Below are positions 49,811 through 59,660 of a stretch of DNA of 64,000 bases, piece by piece. The notes beneath the pieces are model-generated. The model worked only from the letters and a program-made list of their open reading frames with translations, did not search any database and was not told where the DNA came from. The stretch is from the NCBI RefSeq assembly GCF_002939305.1, contig NZ_MVDI01000001.1, positions 372,001-436,000 on the forward strand, read 5' to 3'. Source of the DNA: Chroococcidiopsis sp. TS-821 (GTDB taxonomy: Bacteria; Cyanobacteriota; Cyanobacteriia; Cyanobacteriales; Chroococcidiopsidaceae). Each line of letters begins with the position of its first letter. Within the stretch, counting starts at the first letter, position 1. A program made the translations under genes and the position numbers.

Positions 49811-49924
49811 CGAGTGTATCCTATTATATTTGCACTATTAACTTGGATCGAATCTAACATTGAAAGTTTAGCATTAATGAAAATCGCACCTTGTCTTTTG
49901 TTGGGTAATTGATAATGTAGAGCT

Positions 49925-50030
49925 TGGCGACTAAAGTCAAGGATGTTGGGCGGAGGTGTCCTCCGCCCTTTATCATCCGTGCAGCTTAAAAACTAAGTCC
50001 ACCTGCGTGGACTTATGCCAAGATGAGTGT
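49925..50030. repeat. Interspersed hairpin repeat (GGGCGGAGG and AAGTCCACC palindromes)
   Basis: Two palindromes: GGGCGGAGG TGT CCTCCGCCC (9-bp perfect stem, about 49948-49968) followed by TTTAT, and AAGTCCAC CTGC GTGGACTT (about 49995-50014). The second is a repeat word that I recall from many cyanobacterial genomes. The first could also act as a terminator for a plus-strand transcript. Confidence 0.7.
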
Positions 50031-50091
50031 TGTATAAACCGATCTTTGCAGGTATTGGTTTAAATAGCTGAACGGTAGAAACCGAAGCTAT

Positions 50092-51384
50092 TTATAATTG
50101 CCATTGAAAGAATAATACAACTCTACCCGCGATGCGTTGCCAAATTGGACGCTTACGCCACTGAGTTCGATCGATCTGGTCGCTTTTAGCAAATCCTTTA
50201 AGAAAAAATTGCTCGATATTTTGCACGAGTTGCTCGTCAGCAGAAGATATATCCAGTTCGTCATTGTGAAAGAAACTGCGCGGATCGAAATTTGCACTTC
50301 CGCTACTCACCCAGTCACGGTCTAACAGCAAGGCTTTGGCGTGCATCATACTCGGTTGGTATTCATAAATTTTCACGCCTGCTTTGAGTAAATTGCCGTA
50401 AAGTTCGCACGAGGCGTAGTAGACAAATTTCTTGTCACACTGACTACCATTTGTCAGAATGCGGACATCAATTCCATTATTTTTTGCGCTGACGAGTTCT
50501 CTTCGCAAGTTTTCGTCAGGGACGAAGTAGGGGCTAGCAATCCAAATTCGTTGTTTTGCAGCCGAGATACTTACTTGAAATAATGCTCTTACCGATGAGG
50601 CGCGATACGAAGGATCGTCACCGGCGGTGACTAGAACAGTTGCATCATCGTTGGGTAGCGGATTAAAAATTTGAGGGTCTAAGTTAGCAGTACCGCGTAC
50701 GTAAGTCCAGTGCTGCATGAATATTCCTTCAAGGGCGGCGACGACTTCACCTTCCCAGCGCATCTCAAAATCGTACCAAGGACCTGTATCTTGGATCTTG
50801 TCAACTCCGTCCCAATAGTCAGAAATTCCTGCGCCACCAATTAAGCCTACTTTACCGTCGATGAGCAGTAGTTTGCGGTGCGTGCGCGCAAAGTAATCTA
50901 CCGGAGCTTTCCAGTTAAAATCGTTGTAAAAATGGATATTAATTCCAGCAGCGCGTAATCGATGCCAATAACGCCGCGACAGTTTTTTTGCACCGTATTG
51001 ATCGACAACCATTTCAACTTCAACCCCTGCTTGCGCGCGTTCAATTAGTGCATCGGCTAAGTCATTGACGCGTCGCCCTGGAGTCATGAAAAAGGTTTCA
51101 AAATGAATTGCATGCTGGGCGCTGCGAATAGCTGCAAGTCTTGCTGCATTAATGGCTTCTGATTCTACCCAAAAACCTGTCAAGCGTCCGCTGGTTGTCA
51201 CAGAGTTTGATAGGCTAGCAAGTGCTAAAGGAAATCGCGGATCGCGCGGCGCGGGAACGTTTTTGATTTTGTACTCGACGCGATCGCGAAACGTTCCTCT
51301 AAAGTACAAAATAAAAACAACGACACCTGCTATTACTAACGCTGCTACGCCCAACCAACGGAACACTGGATAAAGTTGGATCAT
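50092..51384 (-). CDS. Phospholipase D-type protein, cardiolipin synthase-like
   Basis: 430 residues from the ATG at 51384; a TTG at 51420 would add 12 residues. One N-terminal membrane anchor (FRWLGVAALVIAGVVVFILYF), then two PLD domains with HxK(x)4D motifs: HRKLLLIDGKVGLIGGAG and HAKALLLDRDWVSSGSANFD. It lacks the second membrane helix of ClsA, resembling ClsB/ClsC types. Probably makes cardiolipin-like lipids or acts as a membrane phospholipase. First gene of the stress-gene region, transcribed on the minus strand. Confidence 0.88.
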   Translation of the reverse strand: MIQLYPVFRWLGVAALVIAGVVVFILYFRGTFRDRVEYKIKNVPAPRDPRFPLALASLSNSVTTSGRLTGFWVESEAINAARLAAIRSAQHAIHFETFFMTPGRRVNDLADALIERAQAGVEVEMVVDQYGAKKLSRRYWHRLRAAGINIHFYNDFNWKAPVDYFARTHRKLLLIDGKVGLIGGAGISDYWDGVDKIQDTGPWYDFEMRWEGEVVAALEGIFMQHWTYVRGTANLDPQIFNPLPNDDATVLVTAGDDPSYRASSVRALFQVSISAAKQRIWIASPYFVPDENLRRELVSAKNNGIDVRILTNGSQCDKKFVYYASCELYGNLLKAGVKIYEYQPSMMHAKALLLDRDWVSSGSANFDPRSFFHNDELDISSADEQLVQNIEQFFLKGFAKSDQIDRTQWRKRPIWQRIAGRVVLFFQWQL

Positions 51385-51589
51385 CTTGACATTTTTCTTT
51401 CTCGCCAGCAGCGTCTGCAATTAACTATAAGGAAAAAATTCCCAATGCTGCTACGACTTTAGTACAAATTAATACTATACAGCAGTAGCCACACTGGGAA
51501 AAGTAAATGCAGAATGTAAGTTGCAATATACTCAGTACTAGAGCATATTAACTCTACAAGACTTGAGATGATTGAGTAATAGCGATCGC

Positions 51590-52090
51590 CTAAACAACTT
51601 GTGTTAAAAAGTTCAACTTCTGTTCGGTATCGAGCGATCGCAGCGAGTTTAACAACTCAGTTACTTTTGCCGAAGGGTTATAGTCGTTAGGTATTCCAAC
51701 AACACCATTACCAAGCTTTTGCGCCACTTGATACCAAAATGCTAACTTTGACTCGGTTTTCATGGAGCCATACTCGCCGGTAGGAACAGTATTTTCACCA
51801 GAAACGAGTTCGGTTAACGCCTTAGCTGGATTAGGATCGAGCGTTGTTTCATTTTGATCGTTGCGGCTTGCAGGTAAGAGATCGCGCAACGCATCAACTT
51901 GTCTTTCTTGAGACAGTTCCTGAATTTTAGCGACTAATCCTGATACTTCTGATGCATTTCCTACTTCGGGGGGAACCGCGCTAGCCACATCTTGATAAAT
52001 TAGCGCCATCGCTGCTAGGCGATCGTCGATATCTAATTGTTTGAAAGCTTTTACAGATTGATTGAGAACATCCGTGTTCGCAGAAGTCAT
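51590..52090 (-). CDS. Helical carotenoid protein (OCP N-terminal domain homologue)
   Basis: 166 residues of the all-helical carotenoid-binding domain found as the N-terminal half of orange carotenoid protein, here stand-alone. Family features: LDIDDRLAAMALIYQDVASAV near the N-terminus and YGSMKTESKLAFWYQVAQKLGNGVVGIP in the centre (the GSMxxxxKLxFWYxxAQ block lines the carotenoid tunnel). HCPs bind keto-carotenoids and quench singlet oxygen or excess excitation. It is 225 bp downstream of a paralogue. Which HCP clade it belongs to needs a tree. Confidence 0.88.
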   Translation of the reverse strand: MTSANTDVLNQSVKAFKQLDIDDRLAAMALIYQDVASAVPPEVGNASEVSGLVAKIQELSQERQVDALRDLLPASRNDQNETTLDPNPAKALTELVSGENTVPTGEYGSMKTESKLAFWYQVAQKLGNGVVGIPNDYNPSAKVTELLNSLRSLDTEQKLNFLTQVV

Positions 52091-52315
52091 AGCACCCTCT
52101 TCAATTTCAATTTTTGTCTTAGCTGACTTTTGAGAACAGGAAAAACAGATAGCAACGCAGTTAGATAATGACCCAATTCCGATTGCAGTTGTGAAGTTAG
52201 AAAGCGAAAATATTCAACTTTCTAACTAGTTTGCTATAGCATTTCTATTGCCTTTTTGAGTTGTCTAGAAACACTACAATAACAAATTCAACTTCTTCAA
52301 AGAAGCACATTGCAT

Positions 52316-52801
52316 TTATACTTCTGATCCACCTGCGGGTTCTGCACCCATAGGTGCTACATAGTCGCGTAAGGTTGTAATTTGTTGTTCAAATTCAAGT
52401 CCTTTGACTTGTTCTAGAACTTGTTTTGCTTCAGAAGAAAGCTCGTAGTTAGGAGGCATGGGGATAATTGTACCGCTATCCATTCCTTGCGCTAAGCGAT
52501 ACCAAACTAATAATTTAGTCGTATCGCTCATAGAGCCGTACATCCGCGTATATTCAGTATCAGCTTTATTAATTAGATCGCGCTGAAATTGTAGCTGTTC
52601 TTCGTGCGATTTTTCTTTAATTTGATTGAAAAGTCCTTCCGCAATATCAGGAGAAACGGTACTCGCTTGAGGTGCAGCGGGTGTAATCGAATCACCCATT
52701 TCTTTGTAAATGAACCAGAATAAAGCCAGTTGTTCGTCTACACTCAAGCTTTGAAAAGCTTTGACGACTTGAGTAATCGTCTCATCATTAGTTGTTGGCA
52801 T
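52316..52801 (-). CDS. Helical carotenoid protein, second paralogue
   Basis: 161 residues. Same family: LSVDEQLALFWFIYKEMGDSI at the N-terminus and MYGSMSDTTKLLVWYRLAQGMDSGTIIP in the middle. The C-terminal tail is Gly/Glu-rich (PAGGSEV). Diverged from the neighbour, so the pair is an old duplication or two clades side by side. Both are on the minus strand. No OCP C-terminal domain homologue is adjacent. Confidence 0.88.
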   Translation of the reverse strand: MPTTNDETITQVVKAFQSLSVDEQLALFWFIYKEMGDSITPAAPQASTVSPDIAEGLFNQIKEKSHEEQLQFQRDLINKADTEYTRMYGSMSDTTKLLVWYRLAQGMDSGTIIPMPPNYELSSEAKQVLEQVKGLEFEQQITTLRDYVAPMGAEPAGGSEV

Positions 52802-53065
52802 AAATACCTCGACTCAAATTGCTCAAATAAACTACAGCTAGATTCTTTCGCTATAACACAGGTCAATATGGTTAGGACATTAAAGACACTCAGAATTATT
52901 ACCCCTGTGTTAACTCTGACCTCTGACCTCTGCTAGCAATCTAGAAAACTAACCTAAACGAACGGTATCAAAAGACGCGATTTGAATGAACCCCACTGAA
53001 GACAGATGTATATCAACTTTATGCTGCGCAAATTGAAGTAAAGGCTATCTCAGGAGGAATTGAAC

Positions 53066-53941
53066 GTGAGCCGACGTTTGGAAGACAAAGTTGCGATCGT
53101 GACGGGAGGCGGTACGGGAATTGGTGAAGCGATCGCCCATAAGTTTGCCAAAGAAGGTGCAAAAGTTGTTGTCAACGGCTTACCTGACGACCCGATCCAA
53201 GATGTTGTAGACGCCATTAAAAAATATGGCGGCGAAGCAGTTCCTTACGCGGGTGATGTTTCTCAAGAGTTCCACGCGCAAAACTGCGTGCAAACGGCAA
53301 TTACTGCGTATGGACAATTAGATATTCTGATTAACAATGCGGGAGTTTTTCTCGCGACGGCTGAAACGCAAGATTATCCAGTGGAAGTTTTTGACGACAC
53401 AATTCGGATGAATATCCGTTCTGCGTTCTTAATGACTAAGTATGCCCTACCACACTTGCAAAAATCGCGTGGTAATATCGTCTCTGCTGGTTCGGAAGCA
53501 GGGTTTAATGGCATTGCGCAAAACACGCCGTATGGAGGTACGAAAGGCTGGATGCACTCTTTTATGAAGGGTGTTGCGGTCGAGCAAGCAAAGTACTGTA
53601 TTCGCGCAAACTGCGTTTGTCCTGGGGCGATTGATACTGCATGGACGCGCAAAGAAAAAGGTCCAATGGATAGCAAAATGGAAAAAATGCTCATCCAAGG
53701 TACGCCGATGGCGCGACGCGGTACACCAGAAGAAGTTGCGAACGTGTATGCTTTTATCGCATCTTCGGAAGCAAGCTATGTTACAGGTGCGTTGTGGCTA
53801 GTTGATGGTGGCGTCACTGTCGCTAAAGGTGCTGTTGGTTCTGATACTCCGATGTGGTTTCGTTCAGAACCGCAAGGTGAATTACGCTTGGAACACGCGC
53901 AAGAAGGATTAGACAATAAAGATACGCAAACCATTAAATAG
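53066..53941 (+). CDS. Short-chain dehydrogenase (glucose dehydrogenase-like)
   Basis: 291 residues from a GTG at 53066, chosen because AGGAGG (53052-53057) is 8 bases upstream; the TTG two codons earlier is too close. Cofactor motif VTGGGTGIGEAIA, NNAG, SAGSEAG with the catalytic Ser and YGGTKGWMH with Tyr-x3-Lys. A 30-residue C-terminal extension (GAVGSDTPMWFRSEPQGEL) is a feature of stress-induced cyanobacterial SDRs that I have seen beside Mn-catalase genes. Substrate unknown. Confidence 0.9.
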   Translation: MSRRLEDKVAIVTGGGTGIGEAIAHKFAKEGAKVVVNGLPDDPIQDVVDAIKKYGGEAVPYAGDVSQEFHAQNCVQTAITAYGQLDILINNAGVFLATAETQDYPVEVFDDTIRMNIRSAFLMTKYALPHLQKSRGNIVSAGSEAGFNGIAQNTPYGGTKGWMHSFMKGVAVEQAKYCIRANCVCPGAIDTAWTRKEKGPMDSKMEKMLIQGTPMARRGTPEEVANVYAFIASSEASYVTGALWLVDGGVTVAKGAVGSDTPMWFRSEPQGELRLEHAQEGLDNKDTQTIK

Positions 53942-53985
53942 CAATTCGCTTATCGGGTAGAAATTATGCTCTACCCGACAGTAAT

Positions 53986-54390
53986 TTAATCTGCGTGTTC
54001 TTCATAGTCTTCGGAGGATTGCGGGTCTAATTCCCAACGGCGATCGTCACGAATGTTCAACACTTCGGTTGTATGGACGTACTCTTCTTCTGCCATATCT
54101 AAACCTACAGCAGCACCGATTTCATCGACAACGTTCTGGTCGGGAGTTGGCGCAGTTCCTCCTACGGCTTCTTCCCCCGCAACATCAGCTTGATCCCATG
54201 CTGCATCCAAGTCCCCACCTGATAATTCTGGACTAACATCGGTGTAGTCACTCATGCGATCGCGCCAACCCTCTGCTCTACCTGCATCAACTCCTGGTGG
54301 TGTGTGTACTCCGGTACCATACGATGGATTTGTGTCTTCTAGGTCTTCATCATTAATAAAATCTTCGTCTGGATTTACTTTTTCAGCCAT
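53986..54390 (-). CDS. DUF6335-type acidic protein
   Basis: 134 residues from the ATG at 54390; a TTG at 54429 is possible. Strongly acidic, with Asp/Glu clusters and the family block SPELSGGDLDAAWDQADVAGEEAVGG (here in pieces) and VVDEIGAAVGLDMAEEE, then NIRDDRRWELDP. No catalytic residues. Function unknown; the family is mostly cyanobacterial and often lies next to stress genes. It is convergent with the SDR gene. Confidence 0.75.
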   Translation of the reverse strand: MAEKVNPDEDFINDEDLEDTNPSYGTGVHTPPGVDAGRAEGWRDRMSDYTDVSPELSGGDLDAAWDQADVAGEEAVGGTAPTPDQNVVDEIGAAVGLDMAEEEYVHTTEVLNIRDDRRWELDPQSSEDYEEHAD

Positions 54391-54864
54391 AGCCTTTACA
54401 TCCTCATACACTGCGAGAAAGTTTGACAAAACTTGTCGCTAACCGTCTTATATTTCCACCATACCCTTTTTGATTGCAAGGCAAGCTATTTCTTAAGGGA
54501 TATCCCCCATGAGAGAAGAAATATATCCCTTTGGAGTGACGAGAAGCTCAGGGCAAGATACATAACCTAGTAAAAGGAATTGGTGTAAAGCCGCGTTGTT
54601 ACAAATACAGCAATCTCAACCACACTGGCGTAAAGCTACTTCTTGCGATCGCCAATACTGTATGAGAAACGGCAGGTATATAGTTCAAGCATTTTCTCAA
54701 TGTGTCATTCAAATCACGCAAAGGTAGTTTTTCCTATATACGCGTCAGTGTGTTTACAACTTTGACAAGTTATCTACAGCAAAACAGATTGCATCAATTT
54801 CTAAGTCACTTAGCGATCGCAGTTGAATATCGAATCAACACACTACACTACTTTAGGAGGACAA
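54391..54864. other. 474-bp divergent promoter region between DUF6335 and DJ-1/ferritin genes
   Basis: No gene. An inverted repeat GACAA AAC TTGTC lies at about 54423-54436 near the start of the DUF6335 gene, and TTGACA at about 54763 is a possible -35 box. Nothing else that I can support. Confidence 0.4.
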
Positions 54865-55965
54865 ATGACAATTTCTAGCAATTCTCGAAGTCGCAAAAAA
54901 GTAGCTATTCTCATTGAGAACGGAGTTGAGGACGTCGAATTTCAAATACCATACAATGCTTTAAAGCAAGCAGGATTTGACGTCACAATTTTGGGTTCGC
55001 GTACGAATGAAACGTACAAAGGTAAGCAAGGAAAGCTAGCTAAAGAAGCCGACGGAACCACCACAGAAGCAATGGCTTCCGAGTTTGATGCTGTAATCGT
55101 TCCTGGCGGTATGGCTCCCGATCGGATGCGCCGCAACCCGAATACTGTACGCTTTGTGCAAGAAGCTATGGAACAAGGCAAAATCGTGGCGGCGGTTTGT
55201 CACGGACCACAAGTTTTGATTGAAGGCGACTTGCTAAAAGGTAAAACAGCGACTGGCTTTATTGCAGTGCGTAAGGACATGATTAACGCGGGAGCAAATT
55301 ATGTTGATGAGCCGGTAGTCGTCGATGGTAACTTGATTACTTCGCGTCAACCTGGAGATTTGCCAATCTTTACAACTGCGATTTTGAGCCGTTTAGGTTA
55401 CGGTGGTAAAGAAGCTGCGCTTCCCGACGAAACTGATAGAAATGCAGAATGGTGGAAACTCGCTGATGCGTGGGGTGGTTCGAAAAAAGGTGAAATCGTC
55501 CAAGCTTTAAATACGGCGTTGGCGGGTGAGCGTTATGCGCAAGAAGCACTAGAGCAATATGCACAAAAAGAATCAGATAGCGAAGTGCGATCGCTCTTTC
55601 AACAAATGATGCAAAATAAATTGCAGCACATCCAAAAGCTAGAAGCACGTTTAGCTGCTTTGGGAGAAAAACCATCATTAACTGCAAATATTGCTGATAA
55701 ATACGCCAAAGTCAAAGCTGCACTTCGCGGTAGTGACGATATCTATCAAATCCGCAGCGCGTTAGGTGACTTGCAAACAGGGATCAACGATATTTCTACC
55801 TTGATGGTAAGTACCAGCGACCCTGTAACGACTGACCTATTACGCGATATTGCTCAAGATATGATGCAGCAAGAGCAACAGCTAGTCAAACTTTATCGCG
55901 CACGTGTAGGAAGCGAAATCAAACCAGGTAAACCAACAACCGGACCTGCGATCGCTGCTCAGTAA
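54865..55965 (+). CDS. DJ-1/PfpI domain fused to a ferritin-like helical domain
   Basis: 366 residues from the ATG at 54865 with AGGAGG 6 bases upstream. Residues about 10-190 are a DJ-1/PfpI domain with nucleophilic Cys112 in AAVCHGPQ and the acid residue in the early IENGVEDVEF loop; it is most like the YhbO/PfpI glyoxalase/deglycase group. Residues about 210-350 form a four-helix ferritin-like domain (ALAGERYAQEALEQYAQKE; QLVKLYRARVG), similar in style to DUF2383/DUF892. Whether the diiron ligands are complete is unclear. The fusion suggests aldehyde or oxidative-damage defence. Confidence 0.85.
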   Translation: MTISSNSRSRKKVAILIENGVEDVEFQIPYNALKQAGFDVTILGSRTNETYKGKQGKLAKEADGTTTEAMASEFDAVIVPGGMAPDRMRRNPNTVRFVQEAMEQGKIVAAVCHGPQVLIEGDLLKGKTATGFIAVRKDMINAGANYVDEPVVVDGNLITSRQPGDLPIFTTAILSRLGYGGKEAALPDETDRNAEWWKLADAWGGSKKGEIVQALNTALAGERYAQEALEQYAQKESDSEVRSLFQQMMQNKLQHIQKLEARLAALGEKPSLTANIADKYAKVKAALRGSDDIYQIRSALGDLQTGINDISTLMVSTSDPVTTDLLRDIAQDMMQQEQQLVKLYRARVGSEIKPGKPTTGPAIAAQ

Positions 55966-56058
55966 TAAAGATAAGTAAGGAGAAAGGTTTGACTTTTCTC
56001 CTTTTCTCAATTTTTAATCTGAAAGTTTGTACATACAAGTTGCAATCTATTAGTTGTT

Positions 56059-56766
56059 ATGGAATTAACACCACAAGATAAATCAAGCGAACAATCGCCA
56101 GAATCTATCGAAGCAGGCGAAAAAGAACGCTGGGCGTCGTTAATCGGTGGCGGTGCAATGGTATTAATGGGTTTAAGACAGCGATCGCTGCGTGGCGTGT
56201 TAATGGCGGTTGCAGGCGGTGGCTTACTATACCAAGGAGCAAAAAAACAAAGTACGCTCAAGCAAGCCCAAGAAGCGCTTGGCTTGAATCAACCGATTAA
56301 AGTCGAAAAAACGGTAACGATTAATAAACCAGCAGCAGAACTTTATAGCTACTGGCGCGATTTTGAAAAATTACCGACATTCATGAAGCATCTTGAATCG
56401 GTAACAGTGTTAGACGATAAGCGATCGCACTGGGTAGCTAAAGCGCCCCTCGATGCTAAAGTTGAATGGGATGCCGAAATTATTCAAGAGCAAGAAAACG
56501 AATTGATCGCGTGGGCTTCAACCGAAGACGCAGATATAGAAAATTCCGGTTTTGTGCGCTTTAAACCCGCCCCAGGAAATCGCGGAACTGAAGTCAAAGT
56601 TGTCATGGAATACAACCCGCCAGGAGGGGCGATCGCTTCCGCCCTTGCTAAACTTTTTGGCGAAGAACCCGACCAACAAATCGGTGACGAATTGCGTCGC
56701 TTTAAGCAACTTATGGAAGCTGGAGAAATCGCGACAACCGAAGGTCAACCTTCCGGTAGAGATTAG
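56059..56766 (+). CDS. SRPBCC (cyclase/dehydrase-like) protein with N-terminal membrane segment
   Basis: 235 residues. The first 75 residues carry a DUF2892-like hydrophobic region (LIGGGAMVLMGLRQRSLRG, GGGLLYQGAKKQ). From about residue 85 a START/polyketide-cyclase-like fold follows (VEKTVTINKPAAELYSYWRDFEKLPTF in pieces, FVRFKPAPGNRGTEVKVVMEY). The fold binds hydrophobic ligands; ligand unknown. It lies 94 bp after the DJ-1 fusion and 67 bp before the alcohol dehydrogenases on the same strand. Confidence 0.85.
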   Translation: MELTPQDKSSEQSPESIEAGEKERWASLIGGGAMVLMGLRQRSLRGVLMAVAGGGLLYQGAKKQSTLKQAQEALGLNQPIKVEKTVTINKPAAELYSYWRDFEKLPTFMKHLESVTVLDDKRSHWVAKAPLDAKVEWDAEIIQEQENELIAWASTEDADIENSGFVRFKPAPGNRGTEVKVVMEYNPPGGAIASALAKLFGEEPDQQIGDELRRFKQLMEAGEIATTEGQPSGRD

Positions 56767-56832
56767 TAAGTGAAAAGTGAAGAACAAAAGACTATTTTTC
56801 TCGCTGCAAAAATCTAAAATTTAAGAATTGAG

Positions 56833-58002
56833 ATGAAAGCTGTCTGCTGGCAAAGTGCTAATAATGTGCGGGTAGATAATGTTCCAGACCCGAAAATACT
56901 CAACCCGCGCGATGCGATCGTAAAGATTACATCTACTGCAATTTGTGGTTCTGACCTACATATTTATGGTGGTTATATCCCTACAGTGCAAAAAGGTGAC
57001 ATTATCGGTCACGAATTTATGGGGGAAGTAGTCGAAGTTGGTAAGGGCGTTAACAATTTACAAGTAGGCGATCGCGTTGTTGTTCCTTCAACAATCGGTT
57101 GCGGTCGTTGCTACTATTGCGAACGCGACATGTGGTCGCTGTGCGACAACTCTAACCCCAACGGCTGGATGGAAGAAAAGCTATTCGGTAATATCACTTC
57201 CGCAATTTATGGTTACTCGCACCTCTTAGGCGGTTATGCAGGGGCGCAAGCCGAATACATCCGCGTACCGTTTGCAGATGTTGGCGTTTTGAAAGTTCCC
57301 AAAGAATTACCCGACGAGAAGCTACTCTTTATTTCCGATGCGATTCCTACAGGGTACATGGGCGCAGAGTTATGCGATATTCAGCCTGGCGATACGGTAG
57401 CCGTTTGGGGTTGCGGTGCTGTCGGACAATTTGCGATGATTAGCGCTTACATGATGGGTGCAGAACGCGTGATTGCAATTGACCGTTTTCCCGAACGCTT
57501 GGAGATGGCAAGAAAATACGCTAAAGCTGAAACGATTAATTACGAGGAGGTCGATCCAGGCGACGCGCTTAAAGAAATGACCGGCGGACGCGGACCTGAT
57601 TGCTGCATCGATGCGGTTGGGTTAGAAGCACACGGCGTAGGTGTTGAAGACTTCTACGACCAAACCAAGCAAAAGCTGAAGCTAGAAACCGACCGCCCGC
57701 ACGTCTTGCGCCAAATGATGGTAGCGTGTCGTAAAGGCGGTACGCTCTCAATTATGGGTGTCTATGGTGGTTTTGTAGACAAAATGCCCTTGGGTGCAGC
57801 ATTCAACAAAGGTTTGACGTTTAGGATGGGGCAAATGCACGGACAGAAATATATGCGTTTGTTGTTACAACTCGTCCTAGATGGCAAACTCGATCCGTCG
57901 TTTATCGTCACGCATCAGTTACCCCTAGACGAAGCACCCCACGCTTACAAGATTTTCCAGCAGAAGCAAGATAATTGCGTCAAAGTCGTACTAAAACCGT
58001 AA
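56833..58002 (+). CDS. Zinc-dependent alcohol dehydrogenase, formaldehyde-dehydrogenase-like (copy 1)
   Basis: 389 residues of the MDR superfamily. Catalytic Zn site [10 protein letters not shown] and [12 protein letters not shown]; structural Zn cysteines in [18 protein letters not shown]-binding [14 protein letters not shown] and the Asp of [10 protein letters not shown], indicating NAD(H). The long insertion around [14 protein letters not shown] is typical of glutathione-independent formaldehyde/aldehyde dehydrogenase-like enzymes. Paralogue follows directly. Confidence 0.92.
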   Translation: MKAVCWQSANNVRVDNVPDPKILNPRDAIVKITSTAICGSDLHIYGGYIPTVQKGDIIGHEFMGEVVEVGKGVNNLQVGDRVVVPSTIGCGRCYYCERDMWSLCDNSNPNGWMEEKLFGNITSAIYGYSHLLGGYAGAQAEYIRVPFADVGVLKVPKELPDEKLLFISDAIPTGYMGAELCDIQPGDTVAVWGCGAVGQFAMISAYMMGAERVIAIDRFPERLEMARKYAKAETINYEEVDPGDALKEMTGGRGPDCCIDAVGLEAHGVGVEDFYDQTKQKLKLETDRPHVLRQMMVACRKGGTLSIMGVYGGFVDKMPLGAAFNKGLTFRMGQMHGQKYMRLLLQLVLDGKLDPSFIVTHQLPLDEAPHAYKIFQQKQDNCVKVVLKP

Positions 58003-58070
58003 AACTGAGAGAGATCAAGGGTTATAAGGCAAAAACTAACCAATTACCAATTACCAAGTCAAGTATTAAT

Positions 58071-59240
58071 ATGAAAGCTGTTTGCTGGTATGGCGCTAAC
58101 GATGTGCGGGTCGAGACAGTGCCAGATCCAAAAATTCTCAATCCCCGCGATGCGATTATTAAAATTACATCAACCGCAATCTGTGGTTCAGATTTACACA
58201 TCTACGATGGCTACATTCCCACGATGCAAAAAGGTGACATCCTCGGTCACGAATTTATGGGAGAAGTTGTCGAGATTGGGAACGCTGTTAAGAATGTAAA
58301 AGTAGGCGATCGCGTCGTTGTTCCTTTCACTATTTCCTGTGGTAACTGCTTTTTCTGTCAGCGCGATTTGTGGTCTTTGTGCGATAACTCTAACCCCAAC
58401 GCCTGGATGACGGAAGTGCAAATGGGTTATTCGCCAGCAGGGTTATTTGGCTATTCGCACTTGTTTGGTGGCTACGCTGGGGGTCAAGCGGAATACGCCC
58501 GCGTTCCTTTTGCTGATGTCGGTTTGCTCAAAATTCCTGACGGTTTAGCAGACGAGCAAGTATTATTTCTAACTGATATTTTCCCTACAGGCTACATGGC
58601 GGCGGAGAATTGCCATATCAAACCTGGTGATATCGTCGCCGTTTGGGGCTGTGGACCTGTCGGACAGTTTGCGATTAAAAGTGCTTATATGCTAGGTGCA
58701 GAACGCGTCATCGCGATCGATCGCATTCCGGAACGCCTACAAATGGCAAAAGAAATTGGTAAAGCTGAGGTCATTAACTACGAAGAAATTGACCCAGGCG
58801 AAGCCCTCAAAGAAATGACTGGCGGTCGCGGTCCTGATGCTTGTCTTGATGCTGTGGGTATGGAAGCACACGGAACCGGACCAATGGCGCTTTACGACCA
58901 AGTTAAGCAAGCGGTACGCCTAGAAACCGATCGCCCAACTGCACTGCGACAAGTTATCTTGTCGTGTAGCAAAGGCGGTCACGTCTCACTCGCTGGCGTT
59001 TATGGTGGCTTCCTCGATAAAATTCCAATGGGTGCGGCGATGAACAAAGGTTTGACTTTCAAAATGGGACAAACGCACGTCCATCGCTATTTGAAACCTT
59101 TGTTAGAACGAATTCAAAACGGCGAAATTGACCCTTCTTTTGTGATCACGCATCGGCTGAAGTTAGAAGATGCACCGCACGGGTACGAGATTTTTAAGCA
59201 CAAAAAAGACAATTGCATCAAGGTTGTACTTAAGCCATAA
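58071..59240 (+). CDS. Zinc-dependent alcohol dehydrogenase, formaldehyde-dehydrogenase-like (copy 2)
   Basis: 389 residues from the ATG at 58071, chosen by alignment to copy 1. All zinc and NAD motifs are kept ([61 protein letters not shown]). The two proteins match over their full length without gaps, so they arose by tandem duplication. The 68-bp spacer contains a CCAATTACCAATTACC repeat. The cupin gene starts 18 bp downstream. Confidence 0.92.
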   Translation: MKAVCWYGANDVRVETVPDPKILNPRDAIIKITSTAICGSDLHIYDGYIPTMQKGDILGHEFMGEVVEIGNAVKNVKVGDRVVVPFTISCGNCFFCQRDLWSLCDNSNPNAWMTEVQMGYSPAGLFGYSHLFGGYAGGQAEYARVPFADVGLLKIPDGLADEQVLFLTDIFPTGYMAAENCHIKPGDIVAVWGCGPVGQFAIKSAYMLGAERVIAIDRIPERLQMAKEIGKAEVINYEEIDPGEALKEMTGGRGPDACLDAVGMEAHGTGPMALYDQVKQAVRLETDRPTALRQVILSCSKGGHVSLAGVYGGFLDKIPMGAAMNKGLTFKMGQTHVHRYLKPLLERIQNGEIDPSFVITHRLKLEDAPHGYEIFKHKKDNCIKVVLKP

Positions 59241-59258
59241 CACTGGAGAAAAGCTAGT

Positions 59259-59600
59259 ATGAGTGACACTACGGTTATTAAAGTCAGTTCGAGTCATTCG
59301 CCACACGGCGCAATGGGGCAAAAATATCTTGCGTCGGGTAAAACCGTTTCCATGCGGCTTTGGGAAAATGAACAACCAGGCGAACCAAAACCTGAAGCAA
59401 CGCGCGAGTACGAAACGGTCGGCTATGTTATTCAGGGTCGTGCAGAGCTACACCTTGAAGGTCAAAAGCTGTTGCTAGAACCAGGAGATTCTTGGGTTGT
59501 CCCTAAAGGTGCTTCTCACACATATAAAATCCTTGAATCTTTTACCGCCGTTGAAGCTACAAGTCCACCCGCCCAAGTACATGGGCGCGATGAGGCTTAA
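59259..59600 (+). CDS. Small cupin-domain protein
   Basis: 113 residues, one cupin barrel. Motif 1 is weak (the usual H-x-H is replaced around REYETVGYVIQGRAELHLEG) and motif 2 is PGDSWVVPKGASHTYKI with one His, so metal binding may be partial. Cotranscribed with the alcohol dehydrogenases (18 bp gap) and followed by a terminator. Function not assigned. Confidence 0.88.
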   Translation: MSDTTVIKVSSSHSPHGAMGQKYLASGKTVSMRLWENEQPGEPKPEATREYETVGYVIQGRAELHLEGQKLLLEPGDSWVVPKGASHTYKILESFTAVEATSPPAQVHGRDEA

Positions 59601-59631
59601 AGCCATAACAACACTTGAAGTATTTGTTGAG

Positions 59632-59660
59632 CCGCTACTATGAAAAGTAGCGGTTTTTTT
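59632..59660 (+). terminator. Terminator of the adh-adh-cupin unit
   Basis: Perfect 8-bp stem CCGCTACT (59632-59639) with AGTAGCGG (59646-59653), 6-base loop, then seven T. Confidence 0.92.
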
